Assembly (NCBI GenBank): GCA_023846275.1
Contig: JAIUJO010000141.1
Coordinates: forward strand, 702,001 to 766,000
From: Vanilla planifolia
Lineage: Eukaryota; Streptophyta; Magnoliopsida; Asparagales; Orchidaceae
DNA: 64,000 nucleotides
Reading direction: 5' to 3'
Shown: piece by piece, positions 24,950-38,700 of the stretch
Numbering within the stretch: the first letter of the stretch is position 1
Layout of the letters: every line of letters starts with the position of its first letter
Notes under the pieces: model-generated
The model's database searches: none
What the model was told of the DNA's origin: nothing
The model's input: only the letters and a program-made list of their open reading frames with translations
Made by a program: the position numbers and the translations under genes

Positions 24950-26100
24950 CATCTTCAAGATGGGGGTGATTGTTGAGTTCAATGTTCCTTTTGATGGTAG
25001 CAAGCCTTTGTATAAAAGCTTTGCTACTAATTTACATTTGATTTCATTCAACAAAAACATGCTATATGAAATCCTTGAAGAAAAGACAAATAATGCGTTA
25101 TCGAGATATGAATATTATGAATGTAAGCTTTAAGAGGTGCATATTAAAAAAGGAAGTGGAAAAGTAGGACATTAGAAGAATTTAATGCAATTTGTAATTC
25201 TTTGACTTTTTTAATGAAACCATATTCAGTGTTGAAAACTTTCACATAACATTTTGTAATTTTTCATTAAATTATATTATATGATTTTCTAATTCAATAT
25301 TTTTAAGGTAAACATTTTTTTGAGTTTCTACAAAAATTCATTTATGAAATTTCATCATTGTTTTATGAATATAATTTTTTATAGTCCACCAAATATGATA
25401 AAACAAATAGAAAGATTAATTGTCATTAATTTTTTAAAAATTATAATATTTAGATAAATTAGATTAATTTAGTTTTTGGCTTTGTCAATCACTTTTTTAC
25501 AGCATTATTGCTACTATGAATGCCATACGCTCCACTTGCTCATCCCATGTTGGCCTTCAAAGTTTGTAATGTGATCATCCTACATAGACTCAATCCATGA
25601 ATGCAAAATTAACCCATCAACTTGCAACAATTGTCTCTACCATGTGCCAACCCAAAAGCAATACCCAAAGCATTGTACACCTCTTTGCCCACTTTGTAGC
25701 GTGTGTGTCACCCATTGAAATCAAACCCAAAGCACCACAAATCGATCAATCTATGCTGCAACAACCATACCAACCATTGCCTCACCACTCATCTTTAACA
25801 ATGCTTAAAATGCATAGTCTATTTATGAACCACTTATGTCAATTAATTTTGTAGAATTTTAAATTAATTTTTTTTGTTAATTTTTCAAAATTCGAGTTAT
25901 TTCATTAGTTGTACCCTTGAGTTGTCTATAAGTAGGGTTTGTCACTATGTTGTGCAAGATGAAAATATTGTAATGAAATTATGTTCTATCACAAAGCTTT
26001 CTTTATTCAGTTGTGCTATGTGTGAATTGTTTGACAATGTGATTCTAGATGTGTCCTAAGAAGGCTTGTGAGAGGCTCAAAAGAGAAGTTGCTTACTAAT
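24950..26100 (+). repeat. Possible LTR remnant following a polypurine tract
   Basis: CATCTTCAAGATGGGGGTGA followed by TTGTTGAG (24,950-24,980) has the look of a copia polypurine tract followed by an LTR start. About 950 bp on, TATAAGTAGGGTTTGT, a GTTGTGCAAGATG stretch and a CTTTCTTTATTCAG stretch (25,928-26,015) resemble the TATA/R region near the 3' end of short copia LTRs. No second copy, primer site or target duplication was found, so this remains tentative. The open frames at 25,597-25,854 and 25,874-26,059 have no recognisable family. Confidence 0.25.
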
Positions 26101-29100
26101 TATTCAACACTGACAATATAGTGAAGTAATTAGGAAAATGTTTCACCATTTGGTTTCAACTTTAGGAAAATAAAATCATCACTTCCAAGTTTCTCATTAG
26201 TGAATATGACTATGATTTATTGTTTTTTCCTCAATGAACACTACTTATGCATGTACCTTGCCACTTCACCAATAATGTTAGTAATTGGGTGTGTATTGTT
26301 CAAATAACTTTTCATTTAAGCTAAAATCCTTTATGTCGAAAATCAATTTATACCCTTGGCTTTTATGAAAGTTCTTAGTTGCTCAACAATCCTATGATCT
26401 TTTATTCCAAGTCTTTGAGACCATTGGACGACACCTTATACATATATAGTACAAGAATCTAAGTCTTTCTTAATTATCTATCGGCTAAAATAGGTTTTAA
26501 ATTATCTTCATACATCTCATAGATGCACCTATAGAAGATAAAGACCAAAAGGAAGAGATGTTTAAAAAACCTAAAAAGCTATTGTCAAGCGCTTGGGTGC
26601 ACAAGGGCTAACACCCACATGCACCAACATCAAGCATTGTTAGCACTTACTTTGGTACGTGAATGCATGGCTACTAAGTGCACTAAACTTGACATGCATG
26701 ATAATGAATTGAGGGTTTCTAGCCACAAGCATCGCTCATGTAATAGGTGGCATCTAACACATCATGCTTATACATGAAAAATTTTCTCAAACAAATGGCA
26801 CTTAGAAGCCCCATGCAAGTAATGCCTTCAAGGGTGGGTATAGGGCTAGATTACTTAAAATTGATGAAATTTCGAAACATTGTCAATGGTCAAATGTTTC
26901 TTTTTATAATTAATACATTTTTCTTTTTCTAATGACATATTATATCCTAGCCTCTATATAAAGTAGAAAGATATATGAAAGAATTCAAAATATTTTAGAA
27001 AGAGCTCAAAGAATTCAAAACTTTATGAATACCATTTTTGTTATAATTTTTATACCGCATATCAATTATTGATTAAATTTTGCAATGTAATTCATTATAA
27101 TCAAACTAATGTCATTATAAATTTTTTTGATTAAAATAATGTTTATAAAAAATGTTTTTTATTATATTTTTGATTTGTATAATTATGGTAGTGTTATAAA
27201 GAATTGATCACAATCAAAATTATTGATAACTACTAGAGTGTAAAATATTTCTAGTTTTCTTTATTATTAAGAAACGTAAACTTTATTCCATTTGGCAAAC
27301 TTTTATGGTATTAATTCATAATATTATAGGTATTAATTGTGACTATAAAGTTTACATCAAATTATGTTGTTATTATAAATATTAATTTATCCTTGGTAAG
27401 TTTATTTCACATTGTTGTAGTAACAATACACTTAAATTAACTAATAAAAAATTTATTCATCACTTTTTTCTTAGATTGAATATTTTGACAAAATCTAATA
27501 AGAAATTAGCAATATTTATTCATAAAGAGAAGATTGTTTGGAAAAGAAAAAAAAGAATTAGAATTTGAGAAGAAGAAAATTGAAAATAAGATTAAAAAAT
27601 GGATGAAGAGAAGATTAATACAATTTTAAGAAAAATAAGTTGAAAAGTAAAGAAAAATTGAAAGAATAAGTAAAAGAAAAATTTGAAAACAAGAACAAGA
27701 AGTTGATGAAGGAAATCAAGTAGAAGATAAAAAGAATAAAATGAAGGAAAAAACTTGTACTGTTAATTAATAAAAATGATCAAAAAAGGTTTTATGATTA
27801 ATATAATATATGCTTATTATTAGCGAAAAATTAATTTTTTGATATCGTCATGAATTAATTTTTTATTCTGTTCCAAGAATTATTGCTATAACACCAATTA
27901 CTAGTTATTGATTTTATTCTGTTCCAATAATTATTGCTATAACACCAATTACTAGTTATTGATTAACATTGTTATACCTTATATTAAATTTCAACAATGT
28001 GTATAATTTTTATAATTGGGAGACTAATATTGACAACTTAATGTCGTCATTATTACTAACAAATGATTTTTTCTATTAGGTATCAATACAAGATTCAACT
28101 CTTGCATTGAACCCGAACATTGTGAAATAAATAAAATGAAGTGACAAAACAACAAAAATTGTCATAGCAGCACTATGTAGTCAGAACTGAGGGCACAGGA
28201 GGATGTAGTGCATCGAACATTACATACATGCATGAGTCTACTAACTATAGTGCATGTTGTTTGAGTGAATGCAGTAGGTGAACTTATCACAGAACCATGG
28301 TCAATGCATGAATAGTGGCATATCCATCCATCAAAACTATTACTTTGCATTTGAACAGTGCCTGATGTAGGTATGCCATACAAGTTATTGTTGTGGCAAG
28401 GTTATTTGATGCAAACAAACCACATAATTTGTAATACTTTTAGGTTCTTTTCAAAATAAAAATTTTTATGATATATTTTAAAATATATTTTTTAATTTGC
28501 AATAAAATGTTATTACAAATTTCTATATAATGATTTAAGAATGAAGAATAATGTATAATAGAATTATGAAATTGTTTATTTAAAAATTTATTGCTTTCAT
28601 AATTCCAAACCCATCGACGAAAATCTTCATATGGTATTTAATCTTGTCATGAAAAGAAGCTTATTCTCCTTTCTTTCTCCTTAGGTTTTTTTGTTATTTC
28701 TAACACTTTCAAATCCATTATTGTGACTCCAAAAAGTACGTATGCTAATGAGGGCTTAAGATAAGAACACTTCAGAGATAGATCAATTTTAGTGTGACAT
28801 TCTTCATCTTTTCCCAATTTTTTTTATCATTTTTATTATATTTTACATTGCCTATTCGCTATCTATTCTACCTGAATGAATAAAATAGCCAATAATCTTT
28901 CTATGACACTTTTGTCATAGCCAGATTAAGGCATAATAATAATAGTTATTAATCAATTATATTAATTCCAATAATTGATGTTTTTTTATTACATTTAATG
29001 ATCACAAAAATTAAATATAATTAAATTTTAATAATAAAGTCATTGTTATTTTTCCTTTATTATAATAATTTCAAAATAATAGTTTTTTAACATATATTAC

Positions 29101-29970
29101 TACAATAAAATAAAACGTAATGATAAAAATATTAATAATATTATATTTTAATATTAAAATATTTTATAATTTAAAAGAATTTTTTAGAAAATTCATAATA
29201 ATAACCATAATAACATATAAGAAATTAAATTTAAATAATTATTAATTTTAAACTTATTTTTTTAGCAAGATAACTGAATAACTAAAAGTATAATTTTGAG
29301 GAGCATTATTAAAATTTTGAATTAACTCTTTTTTTAAAGATTTAGTAATAATTAACTATTTTTATTATTAAAAATAAAACGAATTTTTAGTAATAGGTTT
29401 TTCAATAACGTGAAAATAAATATAATTAATTCTAGTAACATTAAAAAATAAAAAAGAATTTTCGTACTACTTTTGAATATAATTGTTTTTATTATTTATA
29501 ATTATAAAACATTTATATGATGAAGTAATCTTTTTTTAAATAAAAAATTATTATCAGAGATAGGAAATTCTTTCTTAAAAAGACATAAAAATACTTTAGC
29601 TTAGGTGTATCAATGTACTATGAATAACATATTTGTAAAATTCAACTTTTAACTTAATTTGATAGATTGATTAGGAACTTTTTGTGTAGCTCAAGGCATT
29701 CCTTCATGAGTTTATAGATGCCTAATGACTTCTTCCTACTGCCATGTTTGGTTACATATGGTTGTCCAATTTATCTATTATTCTTTATACTACAAATGGA
29801 GACTTTTTTATACGACATTAGGGTTATTTTGTGGTAAGAAACATACTTCATTATGCAACAAGTAAATAATGCTTAGTTTGTTTCTCACCATAACTATGGT
29901 AATGATATGATCGCTTTTGTGAATTTGTATCTATGACCTTCGAATTGTCATAAGAGCTTCCTTAAAATCT
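26100..29970. other. AT-rich intergenic DNA
   Basis: No gene or named repeat is recognised except the 51-bp direct duplication at 27,861-27,962. The stretch at about 28,880-29,560 is extremely AT-rich. The minus-strand open frame at 28,162-28,383 (73 codons) has no family motif. Confidence 0.45.
27861..27962. repeat. 51-bp tandem duplication (2 copies)
   Basis: Two adjacent copies, 27,861-27,911 and 27,912-27,962, share TATTCTGTTCC, TTGCTATAACACCAATTACT and AGTTATTGA. The visible difference is AAGAATT versus AATAATT, so the duplication is recent compared with other repeats here. There is no coding content. Confidence 0.9.
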
Positions 29971-29979
29971 TTCAAGGTT

Positions 29980-30560
29980 TGTTAGGTCAATAGCTAAATA
30001 CGTAGAGGAGCATATTTTATAAAGTAAAACTCCAAAGATAGTGATAATTGAAAAAATTGGTAAAGTCATTTGTTTATAATAGTACTCTCTTTTTATGAAA
30101 TACATGGGATCTTTATATTTCTAGACAGAAAGAAGGGAGTACTTGAAAAATTACATAACAAGATGATAAGGGATATGAAAAAGTTATTAACAATGGGTGG
30201 TAGATCAATCTTGGTAAAGAATGATCTATGTTGTATTTCTTCTTACTACTATTGATGATACATCTCCCAATTGAAAAGCTATGAAAACTCAAAAAGATTA
30301 TGAACAAATTTAAGTGGGGGAAGTTTGATGACATTCACAAATTTAATTCGGTGGCTAAGGTTAAAGATGTGCACAATTGGTAGAAATGGATTAAGATTAC
30401 TAAAGCTACCTATATTATTGTGGTATACTCTATGAAAATTAATTTAAAAATGCTAAATGATTTAAAACTCTTACCTAATTCCATCAAGGCAAAACTCTTG
30501 AAGGATAGCTAAAAGATCATGAAACTAAACATAATGAAGAGACTGCAATTTTCATATAAG
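29980..30560 (+). pseudogene. LINE reverse-transcriptase C-terminal relic
   Basis: The frame 30,070-30,255 carries FLDRKKGVLEKLHNKMI, KKLLTMGGRSILVKNDL and ISSYYY. This is the post-RT block of plant L1 ORF2 proteins ('YLGVPLF.GRKK...LLSMGGRLTLIKSVLSSIP.Y'). After a stop, MNKFKWG near 30,300 matches the next conserved piece (IMNNFLWG). The upstream segment from 29,980 (KS-IFYKVK) fits the region preceding YLG. Stops and frame changes show a dead fragment. The N-terminal RT with FADD and the endonuclease were not found upstream. Confidence 0.55.
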
Positions 30561-32450
30561 TGCGCACGCACAATTTTTTTCTTTTAGGCATCTACTTTTA
30601 CAACCTTCACAATTATGGAACTTTCAACACATAAATGGTTTCCAATGTTGCTAGATTTTAGTTCTTAAAAATAAAATTAAGGAAAACGATTTTGAATGGA
30701 ACATTTCTTGAAAATATTGTAGAGTTTGATTTGAGGACTATAAATAAGCTTCTAAAATTCCTTGAGCAAGAAAATAGACTGTCTATATAGCTAACTTCCA
30801 ATTCTTCTAAATGCTCTAATAATAATTCCACATAACTTAATTTCAAAGATTGCCATCTAGAACAAAGGACATGGACTTTCTTTGCCAAAACATTAACAAA
30901 TATGCTATAGATGAAACAAAGTAACAACAGCCTCATATAATAGTGCTAGTAGGTTTCTAGGAGTCTAGTAAACTTTGAAGATCCTAATTATATGATTATG
31001 AATATGCTAAAATATTTGTAAGACAAGATGTCAAAGAGCATGTGACAAAATTGTTAATTGAAGACAACAATTATAAACAATATCATTGGCTAATGCTATA
31101 ATATTTTTAGAGGTTTCCATGTAATGCTATAGTTGGTAAGAAAACAAAAGTTTGTGTAGAAGGGGTTGACTCCCACTTTTAAAATAAATTAGATGTACAT
31201 AACAGTTTATTGTAGTCCTTCACTTATTAAGATAATGAATTAAAATATACAAAGGTGCTACAAATAGAATATTATAATGCAAGTAGTATCATTAGAGATC
31301 ATGATGGTAATGCTATTCTTGTCTTCACTCTTTCTATTAATCATTGTGTAGCTATAGAACCTTCTTGATAATGATTGAAAAATGTTTAAAAAAGTGCAAT
31401 AGTAAAAAAATATAATGTTCCTAAGATTAAGCATGGCTATATTAAATAAATTAATATGGTCCAATGAATAATTAAATTTTTTGGAATATTTTTATTTTTT
31501 ATAGGCATACATTGATTAAAAAATAAGTGTCCCGAACCCTTACTAAAAAAGTAAGAAAATGAAGAATGAATGAACTTCAAATGATCATCAAATCCCATCT
31601 CAATTCATTGATTTTGTAAAAATGGAGAAGGATCTATTACCGTACATTCAACAATTATTCAAGGTTAAGAATTTGATCATCCAATTGGATTATCTAAATG
31701 ATATTTAAATTCAATGATAATAAAATAGTCTCACTTCAATGTACAATATGAGTTTATAATAGTACAAAATGTCATCTCAATTCTCGATAACCCAAACAAA
31801 ATCATTTATTTGTTTGAATTGTTAAGTTGAAAAAATGTTTTTTTTTGTGATAGGGGCATCCTTGATGTTGTTGACAATGTCATTGCTTAAACCCTTGATA
31901 TTTTTACTTTGACATCACACAAATTAAAGCTAGCACTATTGATATTTTACTAGTTTCAATTGGGATTCTTAACTTTCTCCATACTTTTTTGGTCCCTATA
32001 CTAAACTTTGATTTCACAAGTATGTACCTAATGCTGTTGTTTTAAATTGTTATCAATAACATGTTCATTTGGTCATACACTTTTGCATTGATGATGGTAA
32101 TTTCTCTTTGATATGACTTGTAATTTCTACAAATAATTTTTGTTCCTTAATATTGTTATGCAATGAGTTACAGTCAGTAGCAACAAATGAATTACTTTAA
32201 ACGGATTGTTGGAATGCATGATCACTTCGTTATCTTGGCACAAGTTCTAGGACATCAACTAGTTTTATTGAACACTTGTCATGGAGAAATAGCTTGCAAA
32301 CAAATACAGTAGAAGCAAAAAATGTAATCGAATAAGATACTCTAACACAAATGATAATAGTTTAGACATCATGTAAGTGCCAGATGGATCGAGTGCCTTT
32401 TTGTCAACATGTAGTAACTTTAGTTCTAAATAATAATATATATCAATTAT
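30560..32450. other. AT-rich intergenic DNA
   Basis: Nothing is recognised. The minus-strand open frames at 30,658-30,936 and 31,258-31,464 have no family motif and AT-driven composition. Confidence 0.45.
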
Positions 32451-32454
32451 GAAA

Positions 32455-34110
32455 ATAAAAGAAAAAAAGAGATGATGAGATATAAGAGAGAGGAGGAGGG
32501 AGCAGATATAAAGAAGATAAACTAAGAGCTAAAGAGAGATGGAATTGATTATGTGAGTGGTAAAGGCATAATGATATGAAGTAAAATAGATAGCAAGGAG
32601 TTAAAGGGATAAATAGAATGATGGAGGTAGGCTATGAGTGTAAGAGATTGAGATAAAAGAAATAAGGGCATCAAGATTATATGATACAGAGAGACGGATT
32701 AAAAAGCAGGGAGAATGGAAGGCAGATAAAGCATGCATGGGAAGAAAGTAGAAAGTGACAGAAAGAGAAAAGTCAGAGAGGGAAGAGAGAAAGAGCAAGT
32801 GAGGATAAAGTGAATGGAAAATAAAAGGAGGGACTAAGATAAATATAGAGTGGTTGAGAAAGGAAAAAGAAGTCGAAAGACTAAGAAGATGAAGTGAGAG
32901 AAATAAAGTGAAACAATGTTTCTTAAAAGAGAAAGATAAAGAGATATTAAGGCATGAAATAAGAGGAGAACAAGAAGAAAGAGGAGACAAAGATAGGTAT
33001 TTTGAAATAGAGAGGGAAATAAAAGACATAGAGAGTGAGAAAGAAAGATAGGCAAGTGAATGGATGTAATAGATAAGATAGGAGAGTGTGGGATGTGAGG
33101 AAAGGATGGGCAAGAAAATAAAGAGCAAAGGAGAGTTGAAGATAAGAGATTAAGGAAGAGAAAAGAAAATCACAAACAATTAAGAGAAACTGTAGGAGAT
33201 GTAGAAGAGATTTGTAGAGCAAAGACAGAAAGAAATATATTTAGTGGTGGAGAGACATATATGTTTGATTGATTGAGGTAGAAAAATGGGATAGAATTAT
33301 TAGAAGAGAAGGCTTACAAAAAAAAAGAAAAAGTTGATACAAATGTATAGATTAATGTGGGAAATAGAAGAAAAATAGAGAAAAGTGATGAAAAGTGAAG
33401 AGAAAATTGGAAGGGAGGAAAGAGAGGCATAAAATAGTAAGGCAAATTTTTGAAATAGAAATAGCAACAAAGATATCAATTGGGAAAGAGAGATGAAGAG
33501 AATGGTAGAGAGCTAGACAGAAAGTGAGTTACATAGACATTGAATGTAAAGAGATATTGAGAGATGAACAAAGGAAGATAAGAATGGGAGGACAAACAAA
33601 TAAATAAAAGTGAATAAAATAAATATGGAAGAGAGAGATATGGCGAAATAAATAATAAAGAGATGATAAAGTGATTGAGAAGATAACTAAATAAGACTAT
33701 TTAAAAAGGTAGATTTAAATAGATAAAAGAGAGTAAAAATAAAAAGAAGACAATGAAAAGAAAGTGCAATTGAGGAGAAAGGGATACTGAGAAAAAAAGA
33801 AGGTTGATTTTTAAGTGAGAAATAAAGTGAATTAGATGGTGCATATAGGATAGTTGGGAGATATAAAAGTGATACAGAGCATACATAGTAAGAGAGAGAG
33901 GTAAAGAAGAGAGAGTTGGGATAGATTGAAATAGTGATGAAGAAGTGAAAGAGAGAGATGAACAATAAAGTAGAGTGAGTGTAGCCAGAGCAAGATTATA
34001 GAGATTACGATAGACTAAGATGTGATAGAGAGATAGATATAGTATGGGAGAATAAGAAAGAGTAAGTTTAAAAGAATATAAAATAAATATAAATTAGAAC
34101 AAAGAGAGAA
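32455..34110 (+). repeat. Purine-rich (GA-biased) low-complexity block, part 1
   Basis: For about 1.65 kb the + strand is overwhelmingly A and G, made of irregular GAGA, AAGA, GATAGAGAG and GGAAG motifs with few C residues. It looks like a heavily mutated GA microsatellite or purine-rich minisatellite with no fixed period. On the complementary strand, long open frames (for example 175 codons at 32,601-33,128) encode only Ser/Leu/Phe/Tyr-rich low-complexity sequence and are a by-product of composition. Confidence 0.85.
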
Positions 34111-34744
34111 TCTAAACAAAAAGTTTTGTTTTCGAACATTCTCTATGTCAGCATGCACTTATCTAGCCTTATGTAAGGGAATTCAATAACATTGCCCTTC
34201 TTTACCTTGAGCATACATTTGTCCCTACATATAAATTTGTGGTAAGAAAACTACAATTAGATGTAGTAAGTTAAGAGAAATTAGGGAATAAGAGTTGGTT
34301 GATAAAAAAGGAATTCTTGGAAAGGAGAATGAAGACTTTAGGACTTTGCATCATCATTTTGTAAAGGTGGATTGACAAGGCACACTTGTCAGACAATATA
34401 ATGTTATTGAAGAGGAAAGATTCTCATCATTTTTTTTTGTACTTTATAGTATTTTTTTGTAAGCTATTTTCTTGTGTAAAAAATGGGGAGGGGTGTGACT
34501 GTATGAAAAAGGCTCAATTTAGTGAGAGAGAGAGAGAGAGAGAAGCTTCTATGCGTAGGGTCATATCATCATTAGAATAGAAGAAAAGTGATGGGATTGC
34601 TACAGTAATAGGAGCGACAAAAGGATAAAATTAATGAATTGACTTATACCAGTTTAGGATTAGCCAAACTAAGCCAAATTGGTGAAAGAATTGGTTTGGC
34701 CATTGGTATATATAGGGTCAATGTCATAGGAGTCTTGATTAGTA
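34111..34744. other. Non-purine-biased island inside the purine block
   Basis: About 630 bp of ordinary mixed composition interrupts the purine-rich block. It contains a clean (GA)n run at 34,524-34,543 and the open frame 34,386-34,580, which has no recognisable family. It may be an insertion, but no terminal repeats or target duplication were identified. Confidence 0.5.
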
Positions 34745-35725
34745 AAAATCTAGCAATCTACATAGAAAAAGTGCAAGAGAGAGACAAATCGAGAATTGTG
34801 TGCAAATAAAAATAAATAAATAAATATAATAAAATTAACTAAATAATGTGTTAAAAATATAAGAAAAATTATTTTAAATAAACAAATAAAATAAATAGAA
34901 AAAATAATAGAATTATATAATATTTTTTTCACTTTCTTATCTTGTAAGGTTTTAATGTTAGACAAAGAAAGAAGAGTGAAATTTCAGGACAAAGAGAAAT
35001 AATAAATGAAAGAGAAAATCAAAATGGAGAGATAAAGAGTAAGAAAATGTCAAGCATTTGTATGGATAGATGTTTAAAGAGAAGAAAGAGGTATAAAGAG
35101 GACAAGGATTAGGAGAAGAACAATAGAAAGAAGACAGAGATAAAAGGAGACAAGAGGGATAGCATGGTATGGATAAAGAGGTTAGAGATAGAGGATGAGA
35201 GTGTCAAATAGAAGGGAAGACATATAAGGAAAAGAAGTGTCTCTAAAAAGGAAAAAAAGAGAAGATAGTGAGGAAGGAAGCATCAAGTGAGAAAAAGTGG
35301 CGAAAAGGGACAAAGATATAGTAAGAGAAAAGATATTGACAAAAAAGAAAAGGAAGAAGAGAGATGAGGATTAAAAAAAGTTGGTATGAGAAAAGAGATG
35401 TATCTTTATAAGGGGAGTTTTATAGAAATAGTGAGAGGTGACAGAAACGTAGAGAAAGACAAAAGATAATGTACATAGGGCATGTAAAGAGATTAGAAGT
35501 GATAAATAAAAAATAGAATGTGAGTGGGAGAGACAAAATGTGAAAATAGAACTCGTATAACAGGGGCAAAAGTTTATGAAGAGTGTAAAAGATTGAAAGA
35601 AAAAATGAGATATAGTTGGAGACAAAAAGAAAGGGAAGATAGAGAAAGATAAAGTGAAAAATTCAATTGATAAATAAGCTTAAAGGGGAATGGACTTTGT
35701 AAAAGATAGAAAGCAAAAAAGAGAA
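34745..35725 (+). repeat. Purine-rich block, part 2, abutting the satellite
   Basis: Same GA-biased composition as 32,455-34,110, with an A/T-only gap at about 34,800-34,940. The bias ends abruptly at about 35,725, where the first satellite monomer begins (GAGGATGTTACAC). Minus-strand open frames at 35,371-35,625 and 35,574-35,756 are compositional artefacts. Confidence 0.8.
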
Positions 35726-38700
35726 GATGATTGAGGATGTTACACATAGTCTCCATAGTATCATGGAGTGCAACTTTCCAATATAATTATTCTCATTCTT
35801 TTCAAATCGTTTTCTTTTATTTTGTTTTAATACTATGTTACTCTAAATCTCAGGTAACACATCCTTTACATCGCTTTGATTTGGTCACATTATGTTGCTT
35901 CATTTCATCTTAATTTATTATTAATATATATTTCATTATTTTAAAATGATAATTTATTGTTACTTATGCTTATTTATCTTAGTAATTCATAGTAATTGCA
36001 AACAAAGTTTGACCAAAATGAAATAAACAATACGGGACTATTCAAGATGAGCTTTACTAAAAAATAATAATCATTTTTGTTTTATTAAATATTTTATTTT
36101 CTTTGATTTTGGTATGCTTGTAAGATTTTTTTTCATGCTTGATTTCATAACTGGTTATGTTCAATTGATCTTCTTAGTCTCTTGTAATGCAACCTCTTTC
36201 TAAAATCTCTTATTTGTCAAAACAATTCACTTTAACTTTGGCTATATCGCTACATAATTATAAATTCCCTCTCACGTGATGTTTATATTGACTTAATTTA
36301 GTCATTTTCCATTACTCTAATTCATATTATTTTATCTTCAATATATATATTTTTGCAATACTAAAATAATAATTTATTATTATTTATTCTTATTTCAATT
36401 TGAAATTAGCAATAATTTAAAAGGTGGCCTAATTGAGTAAAAAAGGTCATCAGACAGGTCTCCATTTGCTTTATGCAAATAAATATTTATTTAAATATAC
36501 TCTTTAAAAAAATCTTCTAAAGTTTAGGAATGCTTTACTCCACATTTTGAATTGTACATATTTTAAAGTTGAGAAAGTTACTGTCGATCTCTTCAATATC
36601 TTGAATTCATCTTTCTTTTATAATATACTCCATTTCTTTAAATTTATCACTTTGATAAAGTTGACTATAGTGCAACTCCAATTCTCCTATCATGTAAACA
36701 TTACATACTTTAATTTGTTTATATTATATTACTTCAATTTATCTAATTTTATATTTAATATGTATTTTCATAATGTTAAAAATAATAATTTATAATCAAT
36801 TAAAATTTCTCTAATTTGATACACATTAAATCCAAATGAGACCTAATCGAGATGAAACAAATATCGTCAGACACATCTCGACCAGCTTCATCATATTATA
36901 TATTCATTTATATATATATATATATCTCTGTGTGTGTGTGTTTGTGTGTGTGCATGTAATAAATATTTTAATTTCTACAGTTTTGAATTTTTCACCAAAC
37001 ATTCCATTTTGTGTTAGATTGGATGATCAAGGAATGTAACCCCAGTCGACTTAGTATATTGTGATGCAAGTCTCTCGTATAATTAATCTATTTTTCTTTA
37101 AATTTTATGTTTTGTATTTATTATAGTACTATGAACCTTAATTCAACTTTCCTGTAACATTTACAAATGATTGATTTTTCTATATTATATTGTTTTAATG
37201 TATCTCATTTTTGGTTTACTAGATATTGTGTTAATATTTAAATATGAATTTACTATTATCTATGCTTATTTACTTTTGAAATTCTCATTAACTCAAATTG
37301 AGGTATGATCATGATGAAGCAAAGGTCATTGGACTATTGTCAATGTACTCTATCTAATCAATTATTCATTTTTTGTATTTTAAAATATTTTACTTTTGAG
37401 GGTTTTGACAAATTTTACAAGATATTTTGATTCTTATCTTTTTTAAAGAAAGAGAATATTATGCATGATCACCTTAGTCTCTTAGAATGCAACTTTTTTT
37501 ATATATTTTATCTCATTTTTTAAATTTTTTACTTTACTTTTTTTATATATTATTATGCAATCCTAAATGCACTTTTATGTACCCTTTACATTTTTCTGTT
37601 TAATTACATTATATTGCCATAATTTATCTTATTTCATTTTTAATACCTTAACTTAATATGAAAATTATAATTCATTATTATTTTTTTAACCGTTATAATT
37701 TGCAATAATTCGAAACCATGTTTTATCAAGATGGAACAAATGTCGCTGGACTTTTCTTGACGAACTTTATCCAAAGATACATTTCCTTTACATATTTTTA
37801 AACATTTTATTTTCCTATATTTACATGTTTTTTGTCATTTTCATTTGTACCTAATTTAAAGATCAAGGATGTTACACATGATCTCGTTAGTATCATGTAA
37901 TGCAATCTTTAGTTTTATCCATGTCATTTCTTTAAAATTATTACTATGATTTGATTATATAACTATATAACAAATATTCTTGTCTTCTAGGATCCACATG
38001 TATTTGTAATAGTTATATTGATTTATTTTAATTAATCTCATTTTTTAGTTAATACTTATTTACTTAATATTTGAATAATCACTAAATATTATTTATTCTT
38101 TTATGTCGATGCAATTTATAATAAATCCTAATGAGCTGGAATGGAAATGACACAAACATCATTTTGCTCACTCAATGTTCTCTATCTAATAAAATATTGA
38201 TTTCTATATTCTTTTTTGAAATATATTTTTTTCTAATACTTTAAGATTATAGATGTTACCTTTGCTCTCCTTAGAATCTAAGTACAATGTTCCCATGCAA
38301 TTTATAGCATATAATTAGGTTTTTTGATTTGATTTTTTTATCTTACTATGTAAGTATACTTCTCCTCTTGCTTGATGTTTCTTTTCTTTACTAATCGAGA
38401 TGAAACAAATGTCCTTCGACTCATTTGAATAAGTTGTAATTACAAATGACCCCATTTGTGTCTTTTAATGCAATGTTCTCACATAATTTATCTCATTTCT
38501 TCTAGATTTTTCCTTCGATTATGTCATAATTCTGTATAACTCTGAAACTCCTCTTATATGACCTTTATGTCATTAATTTTGTTATATTATATTATTTCAA
38601 TTTAATTTAGTTTTAGCATTAATATATCTATACACATTTATGTATACATATTAAATAAATATTTATTGATATTTATGATTATATGTTCTAGTAATTTGCA

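Noticed and set aside
25597..25854. 85-codon + strand open frame with His/Gln/Pro-rich sequence
   Set aside because: No motif, and it lies in a region that may be an LTR remnant. Not supported as a gene.
32601..33222. Overlapping minus-strand open frames of 73-175 codons rich in Ser, Leu, Phe and Tyr
   Set aside because: They are the direct result of pyrimidine-rich sequence lacking stop codons. The protein is low complexity with no domain.
36547..37039. Two + strand open frames of 82 and 67 codons
   Set aside because: They lie inside satellite monomers, are not conserved in neighbouring monomers, and one runs through an AT/GT microsatellite.
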